Below are positions 31,960 to 42,929 of a stretch of DNA of 64,000 nucleotides, piece after piece. Source of the stretch: Mesorhabditis belari (taxonomy: Eukaryota > Nematoda > Chromadorea > Rhabditida > Rhabditidae). The notes under the pieces were generated by a model. That model saw only the letters and a program-made list of their open reading frames with translations, was not told the origin of the DNA and did not search any database. The first letter of the stretch is position 1; each line of letters opens with the position of its first letter. Location of the stretch: the NCBI GenBank assembly GCA_958450365.1, contig CAUEEP010000933.1:1550001-1614000 (forward strand), written 5' to 3'. Both the position numbers and the translations under genes were made by a program.

Positions 31960-34565
31960 CAATGAGAGAGATTTGTGAGCTAAAATTGAGGAAATTCAAG
32001 AAATCAGGGTACAGGATGAGCCCGGGAAACAAAGAAAGAAAGGAGCTGAAAAAGGAAAACTTTTCTTTGGAAAGGAGGTGCCGGAAATCGGTAGCTGACC
32101 GAATTTCTCGATAGTAAAGCATTGTTTTTGTAAAATTTTTTATAAATTACCTTATTCTGGATAGCACAGAAGTGATTTTAAATGTAAATTTGGTAGAATT
32201 CAAAAATTTAAAAAATTTTTGATTTTTGGGATATAGCTGGACGTTTTTTTAGGCTTTAAAATAAGGTTTTCAAAAAAATTCCAGAAAATTTGCATATTCT
32301 GGATAGCACAAAAGTTATTCCCAATGTAAATTTCGTAGAATTTAAAAAACCAAAAATTTTTGGGATATATAGCTGGACGATTTTTCATGCCTTAAAATAA
32401 GGTTTTCAAAAAAATTTCCAGTAAATTTGCATATCCTGGAGGGCATTGAAAATAATTAAAATGAAAATTTGGTCATTTTAAATGCAAATTTTGCGAGAGA
32501 AGGTCAAAGGTTCAACGAAGAGATGCCAAAAATGGAAAGAACTTAAATGCATGAAAAATTTGTTTTCTTGTATTCAGCAGCCACAGTGCCTGCCAGGATT
32601 ACGATTTATTTAAGAAAAGATAGAAAATGAGTTACTAGAAGCGGTGAAATTGTTCAAAATCGTGAGCCTGAGAAATCAGGCTGAAAAAAGACGGCTGAAA
32701 AAAAGCAGAATTTTATAAAATGCGCTTCATAATCATTGAAATTAAGAAAATACGGAAAATAAGGAAAATCAGTAAAATCAGTAAAATTTGGCGGATTTTC
32801 GCGGGACGACAGTTTCATTTTATAGAGGATGACGGCGATCGTTCAAAGTTGAGAATCTCGGGAGATTTTTGGGTTTATGGGAGAGAGATCGGCTAACTTT
32901 TGGTGATCCTGGGTGTCACAGACGGCGATGGAGTTGAGAAATTTGGGAGAAATTCGAGATTCGCAAAAATTCCCCCCCCCCCTCTTTTTTTGCGGTTATT
33001 GCGTGGCGACAAGATTTCCGTTTTTGTGCTCGATCAATCACCCCGCCCCGAAAAGAGACAATATCAAAAATATCACCGGGAAATTGCGGAAAATCTGAAG
33101 AAAACAGAGAACGTCCGGTTGAAAAAGGAAAACTTTTCTCTGGAAAGGAGATGCGAGCAAAATCGGTAGCTGACCGAATTTCTCGATAGTAAAGAATTGT
33201 TTTTGTAAAATTTTTATAAATTAGCTTCTTCTGGATAGCACAAAAGTGATTTTAAATGTAAATTTCGTAGAATTTAAAAATCCAAAAAATTTTTGATTTC
33301 GGGGATATATAGCTGGACGATTTTTCATGCCTTAAAATAAGGTTTTCAAAAAAAATCCAGTAAATTTGCATATCCTGGAGGGCATTGAAAATGATTAAAA
33401 TGAAAATTTGGAGAAATTCTGAATTCGTTAAAAATTGAAAATAGAAAAGTTAGAGACGGAGACGTTTTTCAATTCAAATTTTGATTAAAATTAAATATTT
33501 TTTTGCAAATCTTAAATCCTGGATCTCATGCTACAAAATGGAAATGAGAAATTTGCAAAAAATGCAAAAATTTCAATTTTGATTTAAATCCGTTTTTTTG
33601 GAGACGCTTTGTCTAAGGATTAAGGATTGGAATTAAAATTTGAAATCAAAAATTTCCGCACATTTCCCCCGGCTTGTACGAGATTTGTACCAAGCGGATT
33701 AGCATTTAAATTTCCATTTTTAAACTACCGTATTCCCGGCGGAATCCTAAATCCAAAAAAAAAATCGTCTCTATTTTTGTGCAAAATCTAAATGATGATC
33801 TAAATGATGATCTAAAGGATAATCGTTTTTTTGAAAAAATGATGCCGAATGACATCAGTGCTCTCCAAAAAGCACAAATCTCATGGAAAAAAGGGCTTGA
33901 GATTGTTGAGATTTCTCACCTAACACCCCAAAAATCCCCGCCGCGCTCCCGTTCACCCACACTCGTCACTTTGTTCATTTTTGCAAACAATCAACTTTTC
34001 GTCTACCCAGTTTCCTCTGGTGACTTCCAGAAACGACAAATTTCGTTGAAAAAGCCTTTAAAAAAGAATAAACCCGAAAAGCGGCAAGCGGACTCGAACC
34101 AGGGTCAAAGAACCAAGCTCCGGATTGGAAACCTGGAGTGCTAACCACTCGGCCATCTGGAAATCATAGTTTTAGAACTGGAGAAGTGAACCAAGGAGTT
34201 AACTGCCTTCCAGGATTTAGGAATCCAAGCTTTACAAATGTTATTCCGTCCAGAATTTCGATAATTCTTGGAGAAAACCGATGCAGATGAAAACCGATAA
34301 AGTTATAGCCCTTATCTTATTAAATTACAGTAATCCAAATAGCAAAACGCGTATCCTGGAACGCAGGTTGCATTTTAAAATTGAAATCTATCGTTTTGAA
34401 AGCGATTTGGCAAAGTCACTTATGCCGATCGGTTAGCAAGAGGCTACAGTAATCCTGAGTCATGCTAATCGGTATTCAATTAATAAAATCTCGAGTCTGG
34501 AACGCACACAACATCTTGAAAGCAAAAATTTGTAGTTTTTGTGAGAAATTGACCGAGATCACCAC
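31960..34565. other. Intergenic DNA with motif units and a duplicated 300-400-bp block
   Basis: 32038-32450 and 33100-33400 are direct copies, sharing GGAAAACTTTTC, GCTGACCGAATTTCTCGATA and TATAGCTGGACGATTTTTC. Reverse motifs start at 32157, 32299, 32436 and 32909, and at 33231, 33375 and 33519. No supported exon; a minus-strand reading near 33915-33975 (VGERERGGDFWG) ends at a GTGAG donor but could not be joined. Confidence 0.5.
34081..34162 (-). tRNA. Degenerate class II tRNA-like sequence, copy 3
   Basis: The minus strand reads TGGCCGAGTGGTTAGCAC, a loop TTTCCAA (again TCC in anticodon position) and CTGGTTCGAGTCCG. The anticodon stem has one mismatch; T and acceptor stems fail. It differs in body from copies 1 and 2, and a motif (GCCTTCCAGG) again lies about 50 bp away. 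Confidence 0.45.
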
Positions 34566-34833
34566 CTTCGCTCAGCCGCCCCGCTAAGCAATTCCGATAA
34601 TCTCACAAATTCCGATAAGCGCTCAAATTCCGGCGAAAAATTCATCGAGATTTGTGAACGGTTGGCTGGAAGCAAACTAGATTCAGAGAGAAAGCAAAAA
34701 TGCTGGTGCAAAGTGCAAAAGGGTGCAAAGTGGACTCACTGGACGTCACTGACAACACTTTAGTTCCCCGGCGATTGCCCAGCGACAGCAATCCGGCTGT
34801 TAATCCGGCTTTAATTAACACGCACGGCTTCAT
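34566..34833 (-). CDS. First two exons of an unrecognised gene
   Basis: Exons, as complement: 34740-34833 and 34566-34665, phase-compatible. They begin MKPCVLIKAGLTAGLLSLGN and continue with SQISMNFSPEFERLSEF, VRLSELLSGAAERR. Donors are GTGAGT and GTGGTG. The first exon ends inside a motif copy (GTGACGTCCA then GTGAGT). No domain is recognised and later exons were not found, so this may be a small or broken gene. Confidence 0.3.
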
Positions 34834-35050
34834 TCATTTCCTGGTTGATCCAGAAAAAAGATTAATAAATAATAGGTATAGGTAAGTAAATGAATTTTCG
34901 TTTTTTGTATTTGTTGACAAGTTTTTGGAGCCGAATTCGCTCTCTAAATGGCTCTCTAAATGCCTTCAACTTCGGTTTTTGTCATGTTTGATCTTGCAAC
35001 ATTGAAGCAAATCAAAAAAAGACTAGATTTTGCGCTTTCAAAAAAACTTT

Positions 35051-35124
35051 GTCCGCGACCGGGATCGAACCCGCGACCTCTGGCGCGGCAAAGGTTGCGA
35101 AATCCACTACACTATCGTGCAACC
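35051..35124 (-). tRNA. Degenerate class I tRNA-like sequence
   Basis: The minus strand reads GATAGTGTAGTGGAT (A box) and CGCGGGTTCGATCCCGGTCG (B box and T arm, three clear pairs). Anticodon and acceptor stems do not pair well, so a pseudogene is more likely than a functional tRNA. Motif copies follow at 35172 and 35314, 142 bp apart. Confidence 0.45.
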
Positions 35125-36107
35125 ATCGAAAAAATGCAAATTTTGTCAATTTTTCGGTCTCCTGCGTTCCAGATCGTGTGAAAAGCCTATTAGAAAATCT
35201 CTTTGAATCGAAATTCTCCAAAAATCTCCTCCCCAAGCCAGCTACAGTAATCCAAGTTTTCAAAAAGGTCAAAACTTGTCCAATTTTACAATTTTTAGAT
35301 CTCCTGCGTTCCAGATCGTGTGAAAAGATTGATAGAAATCTCGCTGGAATCAGGAGAAATCCCTGTGACTTTGCAACCCTTTTCCTATTGACGTCGTTTT
35401 CTAAAATGTGTCAACTGTCAGACAGATAACGTAACATATCTTTTATCGAATTTATTCATTTTTATATCTTTCGATATTCCTATGAATAGGGAGCTGGGAT
35501 CTGGAGCTGAAATTTGGCTCAGCTTTTGGCTCAGCCTTTTTTGGCTCATCTTTTTTTGGCTCAGATTCGATAAAGTGAAACGATTGAATGTCAATATCTT
35601 TAAAAATTCGTTTAACAATTGAATCTTTATACTCTTTTTTGAGCTTTCCCACTAGAAACATTGAAACAAATCACAATCAAAAAATGAATCGAATTTTCTT
35701 CTAGACACGACTTTTTTTCTTTTCTTTTTGTGACGTTTAATTCGAAAATTGATAAGCTGAGTCGCATTTTTGTGAGAAAATCAGAAAAATTTTGCTTGAA
35801 AATCGTTTCCCGTTTCAATGAACGTTTCTTTTTTTCTTCAGCTGATCGGACTCTGACGCAAAATTCTATACGCTTTTGATCAGCCGAGATCAGCCAAGGA
35901 TTACGGTATCGCAAGGGTCAATGTTCCTTGGGAAAAATTGATTTTTGCATTGGTTTAGTGATCGAAATGGCGTACTAGTTATTTGTACTAGTTATTTGTA
36001 CTAGTTATTCTAGTACTAGTTCGCAAACGAGTACTAGAATTGTTCAGAGAGATTTAGCAAAACAAATTCTAGACAAAAGCTCAAAAAAAAGAAAAAAAAT
36101 CGAAAAA

Positions 36108-36123
36108 CTTGGGTAATTAAACC
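36108..36123 (-). other. SL1-like sequence
   Basis: The minus strand reads GGTTTAATTACCCAAG, identical to the first 16 nt of nematode SL1, followed by TTTTTCG instead of TTTGAG. Confidence 0.7.
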
Positions 36124-36160
36124 GAAGAAAGGCACTTTTCGGGACCCCACATCGGCCCAG

Positions 36161-36453
36161 TGTGCCAGACGCCGCTTTTTCTTACGAGCGACATGAAAGG
36201 TACGCACAAAAGACCGTTGTGCTTTGTGCGTACCTTTCATGTCGCTCGTAAGAAAAAGCGGTGTCTGGCACACGGCTGTTTGGTTAACAACCCGAAAAGC
36301 CAACTCGGCCGGTTTAATTACCCAAGTTTTTTCAGGCCAGTGTGCCAGACGCCGCTTTTTCTTACGAGCGACATGAAAGGTACGCACAAAAGATCGTTGT
36401 GCTTTGTGCGTACCTTTCATGTCGCTCGTAAGAAAAAGCGGTGTCTGGCACAC
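36161..36453. repeat. Two tandem long hairpins, 180 bp apart, flanked by SL1-like sequence
   Basis: Each hairpin has 50-nt arms, from TGTGCCAGACGCCGCTTTTT to GTACGCACAAA and back, with a 10-12-nt loop; the arms differ at about one position. Copies begin at 36161 and 36341. Each is followed by CAACTCGGCCGGTTTAATTA, that is GGTTTAATTACCCAA at 36311 and 36491. Either a recent fold-back mobile element or a hairpin-RNA precursor. Confidence 0.85.
36311..36329 (+). other. SL1-like sequence, 19 nt
   Basis: GGTTTAATTACCCAAGTTT matches SL1 positions 1-19; the next bases are TTTTCAG rather than GAG-GTAA, so it is not a normal SL exon plus donor. Confidence 0.75.
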
Positions 36454-36490
36454 GGCTGTTTCCTTAAGATCCCAAAAAGCCAACTCGGCC

Positions 36491-36505
36491 GGTTTAATTA
36501 CCCAA
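36491..36505 (+). other. SL1-like sequence, 15 nt
   Basis: GGTTTAATTACCCAA follows the second hairpin, in the same place as the 36311 copy. Confidence 0.75.
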
Positions 36506-36513
36506 TTTTTTTC

Positions 36514-36786
36514 AAAGTCTTTTTTTTCAGGGTTTTCAAGTTTTAATCTCTAGAAAGCACCCGAAATTTGTCAAGCTTTTACCGGAGAAAAATCAACGAA
36601 GCTAGAATTACGCAGCTGCTTAGCTATACGCAAATAAGCGACAAAAAAGCTGGCGAAGAGGCCAGAAAAGAATTCAGAAGAGCTGAATATCGTTCAGAAT
36701 ATCGGTTTCGTTTATCGCTTTTTTTCTTTTTCTTTCTTTACGTTCTAATTTCATTTTTATTTTGCAGCTTTCAAAAAAAAAAATTC

Positions 36787-36817
<31 letters not shown>

Positions 36818-37539
36818 TAAAAAGATTTATTCTCAACTCAAAAAATTTGCATTTTTTTTGAAATGAAATGAAAATAATTTCTATATGAGCACACACACGT
36901 TTAGCCATGAAACCCGTTTAGGGAATAGGGAATAAATTTAAAGACAAAAATATCAATTGAAAAATAAAAATAAAAAAAAATATTTAAAAAAAAATAAAAA
37001 CAAAAATTTTAAAAAATACGGAAAGACACTTTTGAGGTAAAAAAAATAAACTTTTTTTTTTCATCTTTTTTTTTCATTTTTTTTCTTATCTTTTTTTTTC
37101 GACTTGAGTCCACTTTTGAACTTTGAATTCGACGAAAATTACAAATTATTTAATAAAATAATCAAACTCTAAAGGCCATTAGAGAGGTTTAAAAAAAAAA
37201 GAAAAATAAAAAAATAAAATAAAATAACTCTACAGTATTCACGATTTGACGTTTGAATTTTCACGAAATTCCATAAAATTCCATAAAATAACGAAATCCT
37301 GGAGCGCACAAGAGAGTTTAAAAGTGAAAAAAATTCAAGTTTAGACGATTCTAATGAAAAAATGATGAAAAAATTCGAGTTTAAATGATTCTAGTCGTCC
37401 TTTTTACGCTGATTGGAGATTGGCGCTGAATTTGTCGGCTAGATGTTGAATTTTCAAAAAATTCAAAGCTTATTGCAAAAATTGGATATCACGCTGGGGA
37501 AAGAAGGGAAAATGAGGAGATTTTTTGGAGTTTTAAAAT
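36514..37539. other. AT-rich spacer
   Basis: Contains a (TTTA)n tract at 36785-36815 and several poly-A/poly-T runs. Two reverse motifs (37299 and a weaker one at 37482). No exon supported. Confidence 0.55.
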
Positions 37540-40353
37540 TTACAGATTACTGTATATGAGAATGAAAAATAGAATCGACAAAGCTATCAAGAAGTTATTT
37601 CGTCCATTTCCATTACAGTAATCCCATTGACAGCAACAGATTTCGCCGAAATCGCCAGCGTTGTAGCACATTTGTTGCGAGGCGGCCGGGGAGTAGCGGG
37701 AGGAGGAAGAGGAGGACAAGGAGGAGGAAGAGGAGGAAGAGGAGCGGCCTGAAAATTTAAATCATGCAATTGTATGGTTTTAATGTAATTATATAGTGAA
37801 GTGACATCCAGAATTGACGAATAAAAATGTTTAAGCTTATAGGGTATCTCGGTGTCTCACCAATTTCATTGTACTCATTTTAACTAAAAGGGAAATGGAG
37901 AAACGCCTTGGAACCGGGAAATGATATGGTTTAGAGCAAGAATGACATCCAGAATTGACAAATAAGATTGTTTAAGGTTATAGGGCATCTCGGTGTCTCA
38001 CTAATTTCATTGTACTCATTTTAACTAAAAGGGAAATGGAGAAACGCCTTGGAATTTGAAAATGATATTGTTCAAAGCAAGAATGACATCCAGGATTGAT
38101 AAAAATCGGGTAATCAAGGCTTGTATTTGTATTTTGGAGTTTGTAGTTTGTAGCTTGAAGCTTGTAGTGCCGAGTGGATGAAAAGAATGACTTTGGATGG
38201 AAAATAATATGCTACTAGGGAAGAATGACATCCAGAATCGCCGAAAAAGGATATCCCAGCGATGATTGAACTTCTTAGTGTCACATATTAGTGCCTAATT
38301 CGTACCTCATCTTATTTCTAGTGCAGTACAACGCTGACTCGTACTTTAATACAACTCTGACTCGTACTCGTCTTCACGCTGACTCGTACTCGTACTCGTA
38401 CTTTTACTAACTACGGGAATCAGGTAATGATGTTAAATAGCTGTGATTTCAAAAACCCTTTCAAAAGCCTTTCAAAACCCTTCCAAAAGAAACCTGAATA
38501 CGCGGCAAAGTCGGATGGGACGGCTTGCGAGCGTCGGAGTTGGGTGTTCAGCGAGCACAGTGAGACTTGATTCTGGCCATTTCCATCGCAGGATCTGTTT
38601 TGTTTTTTTTAGAGTCAATTTGAATGGTAAACGTTTCTTTTTCAGCTTTAGATTAGAATTATTAAAACGGTTTATTCTAATAGAAAAATGATAATCTTTA
38701 TGATTGAAGAAACAATGAAAAAATGAATTCTCTCTCTTGCGCAAAAGCGAATTACGAATTGCGCAAAAGCCTCAACTTATCTACTATATATAAAGCAGAA
38801 GAGACGTCTGTTCATCTGTCAGTCTGTCCGTCTGTCCGTCTGTTCGTCTGTCAGTCTGTCAGTCTGTCCGTCTGTCAGTCTGTCCGTCTGTCCGTCTGTC
38901 AGTCTGTCAGTCTGTCAGTCTGTCAGTCTGTCAGTCTGTCCGTCTGTCTTATTGGTCTGCGCAGTTATTGGAAAAAAAGGAGCGGGGTTTAGATTGCGTG
39001 AAAAACGATACTTGACAGTCTAGATGACATCTACAGTACTGGACAATGAAGAATCATATTTGAAAGTCACTTTCGCGCGTCTGTAACTCCCTCGTCTTTG
39101 AGTTTAAACTATTAGTGCTATGCATTTTCTGAAAGCTCTTTTCAAGGGCTACACAATGGTAATATTAATATTTAGAAATCCCGTATTTTTTGACGCATTT
39201 CAGCGCGCGCTAAAGTGACGATCGTTTTTCAAATCTGATTCTTCATTGTCCAGTACTGTAGATAGTCGTCTAGATGGCAAAAGTTTAGAAAACGAATTTA
39301 AACCGACTGGGGATCAGATCAATCCCTTTTAGCGTCAACAAAGTGTAACTTCTCCTTCTACTTACGCGGCGCGCACTTTAGAAAGCTGAGCACTTTTTCT
39401 GCGGGAGTCAGTGTCATCGCTAAAGGCATCGGCTCTTCAGAGACCAAGAGACAGAATGGCGGAATGCTAAGTTCAGCGACCTCCTCGTGGTGCACTCTGG
39501 GCACTCCACCATTCCGTTATAGAGAGAATTGATTGAAGTCGAGAGTAACGAAATCGAGAACTCTTGTTTTGGCAATTGAATTGTTTTTAATCGTTTATTA
39601 TTGAAGTTTTCTTTCTACAAACTACACTTTTTTACTTTTTTAATCATTCTAAAACTTTTCCTTTAATAGAAGCAATTTTTTTGGGTTTATTGTAAAATAA
39701 AAGCGCATTCTTTTCTATTTGATGACGATATATTAGAGTTAAATATTTTGAAATTTGAGAATCGAAGAGACTAAGAAATCTTTAAGCGAGACTCACTTTT
39801 GCACGGTTCCCCGATTCGAGCGCACTGTCATACAGTAGGAAAGTGATTGGCAAACATTTGGCGCTGTTGGATGGCCTGGAAAAGTGATTTCGATTCGATT
39901 TTTTGGGTCTAACAAAGTTTAAGCACTCTTTTTTAGATATAGAGCCATAGGTTTGGTTAAATTTGGAATAAAATTGGATAAATTTGGATAAATTTGGATA
40001 AAATTGGTTAAATTTGGGTAAATTTGGATAAAATTGGATAAAATTGGTTAAATTTGGGTAAATTTGGATAAAATTGGATAAAATTGGTTAAATTTGGGTA
40101 AATTTGGTTAAATTTCGCTAAATTTCGCTAAAATTCGTTAAAATTCGCTAAATTTCGCTAAAATTGAGTTGTCAATCAGAAAAGACTCGTCCTGACCTTA
40201 GGGAATTGAGTTTTGACCAACGATTTTGCAACGATCGATGCAATCGATTAGTTGCCGTTTCCCTTAAACGTCTCCCTTACCTGTTAAACACTTCAGCGCC
40301 CAGGTAGAGACGAGTTGCTGGACGAGAAAAACGAGCAAACGCTTGACGAGCAT
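37540..40353 (-). CDS. Ly6/activin-receptor-like cysteine-rich protein, probably GPI-anchored
   Basis: Small secreted or surface protein. Exons, as complement: 37540-37748, 38494-38594, 39362-39496, 39797-39875, 40281-40353; 597 nt, 198 aa, phase-consistent. A signal peptide starts MLVKRLLVFLVQQLVSTWA. The mature part opens LKCLTG...VCQSLSYC, the typical first-finger spacing of Ly6/activin-receptor ectodomains. Further cysteines follow in FLKCAPRKSCDG and SLCSLN. A serine-rich linker precedes MCYNAGDFGEICCCQWDYCN; the CC...CN ending is the Ly6 signature. The C-terminal NFLIALSILFFILIYSNL fits a GPI-anchor signal or a membrane helix. The ATG lies 4 nt after an acceptor (AAAATTTCAG). An inserted Ser-rich tract splits the domain, which is unusual. 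A TCTG repeat and a MITE sit in its introns. Confidence 0.75.
37795..38240. repeat. 141-bp motif array (four units) in a Ly6-gene intron
   Basis: AATGACATCCAGAATTGAC-type motifs end at 37811, 37952, 38093 and 38235. Adjacent units share GGGAAATGGAGAAACGCC; the last is largely unrelated outside the motif. Confidence 0.9.
38815..38955. repeat. TCTGTCNG simple repeat
   Basis: About 35 tetranucleotides of CTGT/CCGT/CAGT type in a Ly6-gene intron. Confidence 0.9.
39034..39258. mobile_element. Tc1-like MITE (225 bp)
   Basis: Terminal inverted repeats begin CAGTACTGGACAATGAAGAA and end in its complement. TA dinucleotides flank both ends, as for Tc1/mariner target duplication. Internal arms also pair (GTCACTTTCGCGCG with CGCGCGCTAAAGTGAC). 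No transposase frame, so non-autonomous. It lies in a Ly6-gene intron. Confidence 0.8.
39955..40165. repeat. AATTTGGGTAAATTTGGATA low-complexity array
   Basis: Degenerate 10-20-bp units in a Ly6-gene intron. Confidence 0.7.
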
Positions 40354-41640
40354 TTTGCTGAAATTTTGAACCAAAATTCGAAGAGCTTCAGATTTAAAAA
40401 GAAATTTTCTGAAAAAGTTTTTGTGAAAAAATTTTTGAATAAATTTTCGGCAAAAAATTTTCTGAAAAAATTTTTGTGAAAAAATTTTTAAATAAATTTT
40501 CTGAAAAATTTTTCTGAACAACTTTTTAAACAAATTACTAAGCCAAGGAAAAGTTTAAGACCATTTCCCAGCCTTACAACACCCAAAAATCAGCATTTTG
40601 ATCATTCTGGAAGGCCCTTAGTTTTTAGCTATAGCTAAAAACTCGATTGGAATACAGGACTGAGCCAATTGCTCAACGATTTCTTCGACAATTTACCGCT
40701 AAATCGAAAGCTTAGCCGTTTTGGAAGGCACAAGAATGAAAAATCAGCATTTTGATCATTCTGGAAGAATTTGATTTTTGATTTTTGATCAAAAATTTCA
40801 ATATTTCAAGCAGTTCAAAAAACAGAAATTCTAATTTTTCAGAAAACAATCGAATTTTTTTGGCTTAAATTCAAGCGTGCATTCCAGAATCACCGAAAAT
40901 CGAGAAATAAAAGCCGTAACTTGAAAATAGGCACAGATTTGTAAAGGGGGATTGTCGAGGAGTTGATTGTCGCGGCTGGGAGGGTGAGAGGAAAGTAATT
41001 CGGCCCTCTTTCACTTTCCAAGGGGAAAATGTGGGGGCCAGGTGAAAATTCCCATCACATTCCGTTCCGAGAGACTCAAAGGACTCAAGGGGGAAAGGCC
41101 GAAAGCTCCCAGGGTTCACGATATCGATACCGAGCCTCAATATGAGAAGGGTGAGAGAATTTTTAAGCTGGAATTTTCAGTTATTCAATCTTTCATCAGC
41201 CATTGTGCCATCCAGGATTTTAAATTCAAAAAGAATTTTCGAAAAAAATTTAAAACAAAAAAATCTTTGAACCCAAAAATTCAAAAAAATCAAAAAATCC
41301 AAAAAAATCAAAATCCAAAAAAACGACATACAAATAAATGCAAAAAAAAGAAAAACAGAGATGAAGAGTCGGCTGTGTGACACCCAGGATCACTGAAATG
41401 TTGGATGAGAGGCATTGAGGGCCAAGAGGGCCAAGAGGGCCAAGAGAGCACGGGGAACACATCAAAAAGAAATGATACCTAGCTTGGCCGCTTTTTGCGC
41501 CGAAAACACCGATTCCGAACCCCCTTGAGCACTTGGGAACAGGAAAAAGTGCCAGAGCGGCAAAAAAAACGACCGAAAAAGTGAATCCCTGCCTTTTTCG
41601 GCTCCTTTTGACCAAACTCCTCCGGAACGTGAAACCAACT
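40354..41640. other. Intergenic region with possible unplaced exons
   Basis: A plus-strand reading at about 41044-41150 (VKIPITFRSERLKGLKGERP...EPQYEK) is flanked by GGGGGCCAG and GGTGAG, as an exon would be, but no partner was found. A 9-bp GGCCAAGAG repeat lies at 41418-41445. Motif copies occur near 40607, 40721, 40886, 41215 and 41387. Confidence 0.35.
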
Positions 41641-41689
41641 TCGAAAAAAATGAGAATCTCCCGGGTTTCGAGATTCTGTTGGCTAAGTT

Positions 41690-42410
41690 GACACCCAGAT
41701 CGACTGAAATTGGAGGAAATTTTTCGAAATGGCCAATATTTGCGACAAAATTCTTCCAGCTACAAATCTCAAAAAATGAAAAATTTTAAATCTGCAATAA
41801 TTTCGATTTTATGTCTGACTTTTTTACTGTGATATCCAGAATGATTAAATCAATATCGAAAATTTCCTGGAGTCTTCAAAAATAGCGAAAAATTCATCCA
41901 GCTATAAATCTAGAAAAATGAAAAATTTTAAATCTGCAATAATTTCGATTTTATGTCTGACTTTTTTACTGTGATATCCAGTTTGATCAAATCATTATCG
42001 AAAATTTTCTGGAATCTTCAAAAATGACGAAAAATTCTTCCAGCTATAAATCTCAAAAAGTGAAAAATTTTAAATTTGGAATAATTTCGATTTTATGTCT
42101 GACTTTTTTACTGTGATATCCAGATTGATCAAATCAATATCAAAAATTTCCTGAAATCTTCAAAAATAGCGAAAAATTCTTCCAGCTACAAATCTCGAGA
42201 ACTAAAAAATTTTAAATTTGCAATAATTTCGATTTTATGTCTAAATATTGTACTGTGATATCCAGATTGATCAAAACATTATCGAAAATTTTCTGGAATC
42301 TTCAAAAATAGCGAAAAATTCGATCAAAAACTGCGAGAACGAGGAAAATCTCGAATTTCTGGTATTTTACCAATGGCGATATACAGAATTCCCCGAAATT
42401 CGCTAAATTC
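41690..42410. repeat. 142-bp tandem repeat with plus-oriented motif (about five units)
   Basis: TGTGATATCCAG-type motifs end at 41839, 41981, 42123 and 42264, with diverged edges at 41698 and 42406. The spacings are 141, 142, 142, 141 and 142 bp. Units share TTCGATTTTATGTCTGAC and CCAGCTATAAATCTC. Confidence 0.95.
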
Positions 42411-42929
42411 GAAAGAAAGTTGACTTCTCGACGGGAAATTTCATTTGTCGCGACGGGCAAAGACAGTGTGGCGCCGATAATTGAGCTCGCGAAATGAGAA
42501 AATGAGTAGTCAAAAGAAAGGAGCCGGAAAACCCGGAAATTCGAATTCTGATACATTCCCGGGGAATAACAATGCTTTCTCGAAGCTTTCTGGAAGTCAC
42601 AAGACAAGAATTGGAGAAAGGAGGAGAATTGAGGACTCAAAAAAATCGCTCGATATCGACGGCTTGGGTTTTGGAAAGAATTTGAGGAAAAAAAATCGCA
42701 TTTTTAACAATTTCAATCTTCCATCTGGAGGTCATGTTAGCCCTCTAAAGTGTTTTTAATTCAAAATTCAAAATTCCAAAATTCCCGAAATCGAAAAAAT
42801 CGACCACTCAAATTTTGGTGGAAAAAATTGAAGAAAATTTTTTCATTTTTAAAGTTTCAATCTTCTGGAGCGCATTTTAGCGTTTTAAAGAGTTTTTATT
42901 TGAAATTCACGGGGGTGGGACAAATGCGC

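Noticed and set aside
36160..36546. Readings with repeated LTSDMKGTHK on both strands
   Set aside because: Mirror translations of the 50-nt hairpin arms.
41042..41150. Plus-strand exon-like reading (VKIPITFRSERL)
   Set aside because: Splice-like borders but no partner exon within several kilobases and the reverse strand is also open; mentioned only in the region entry.
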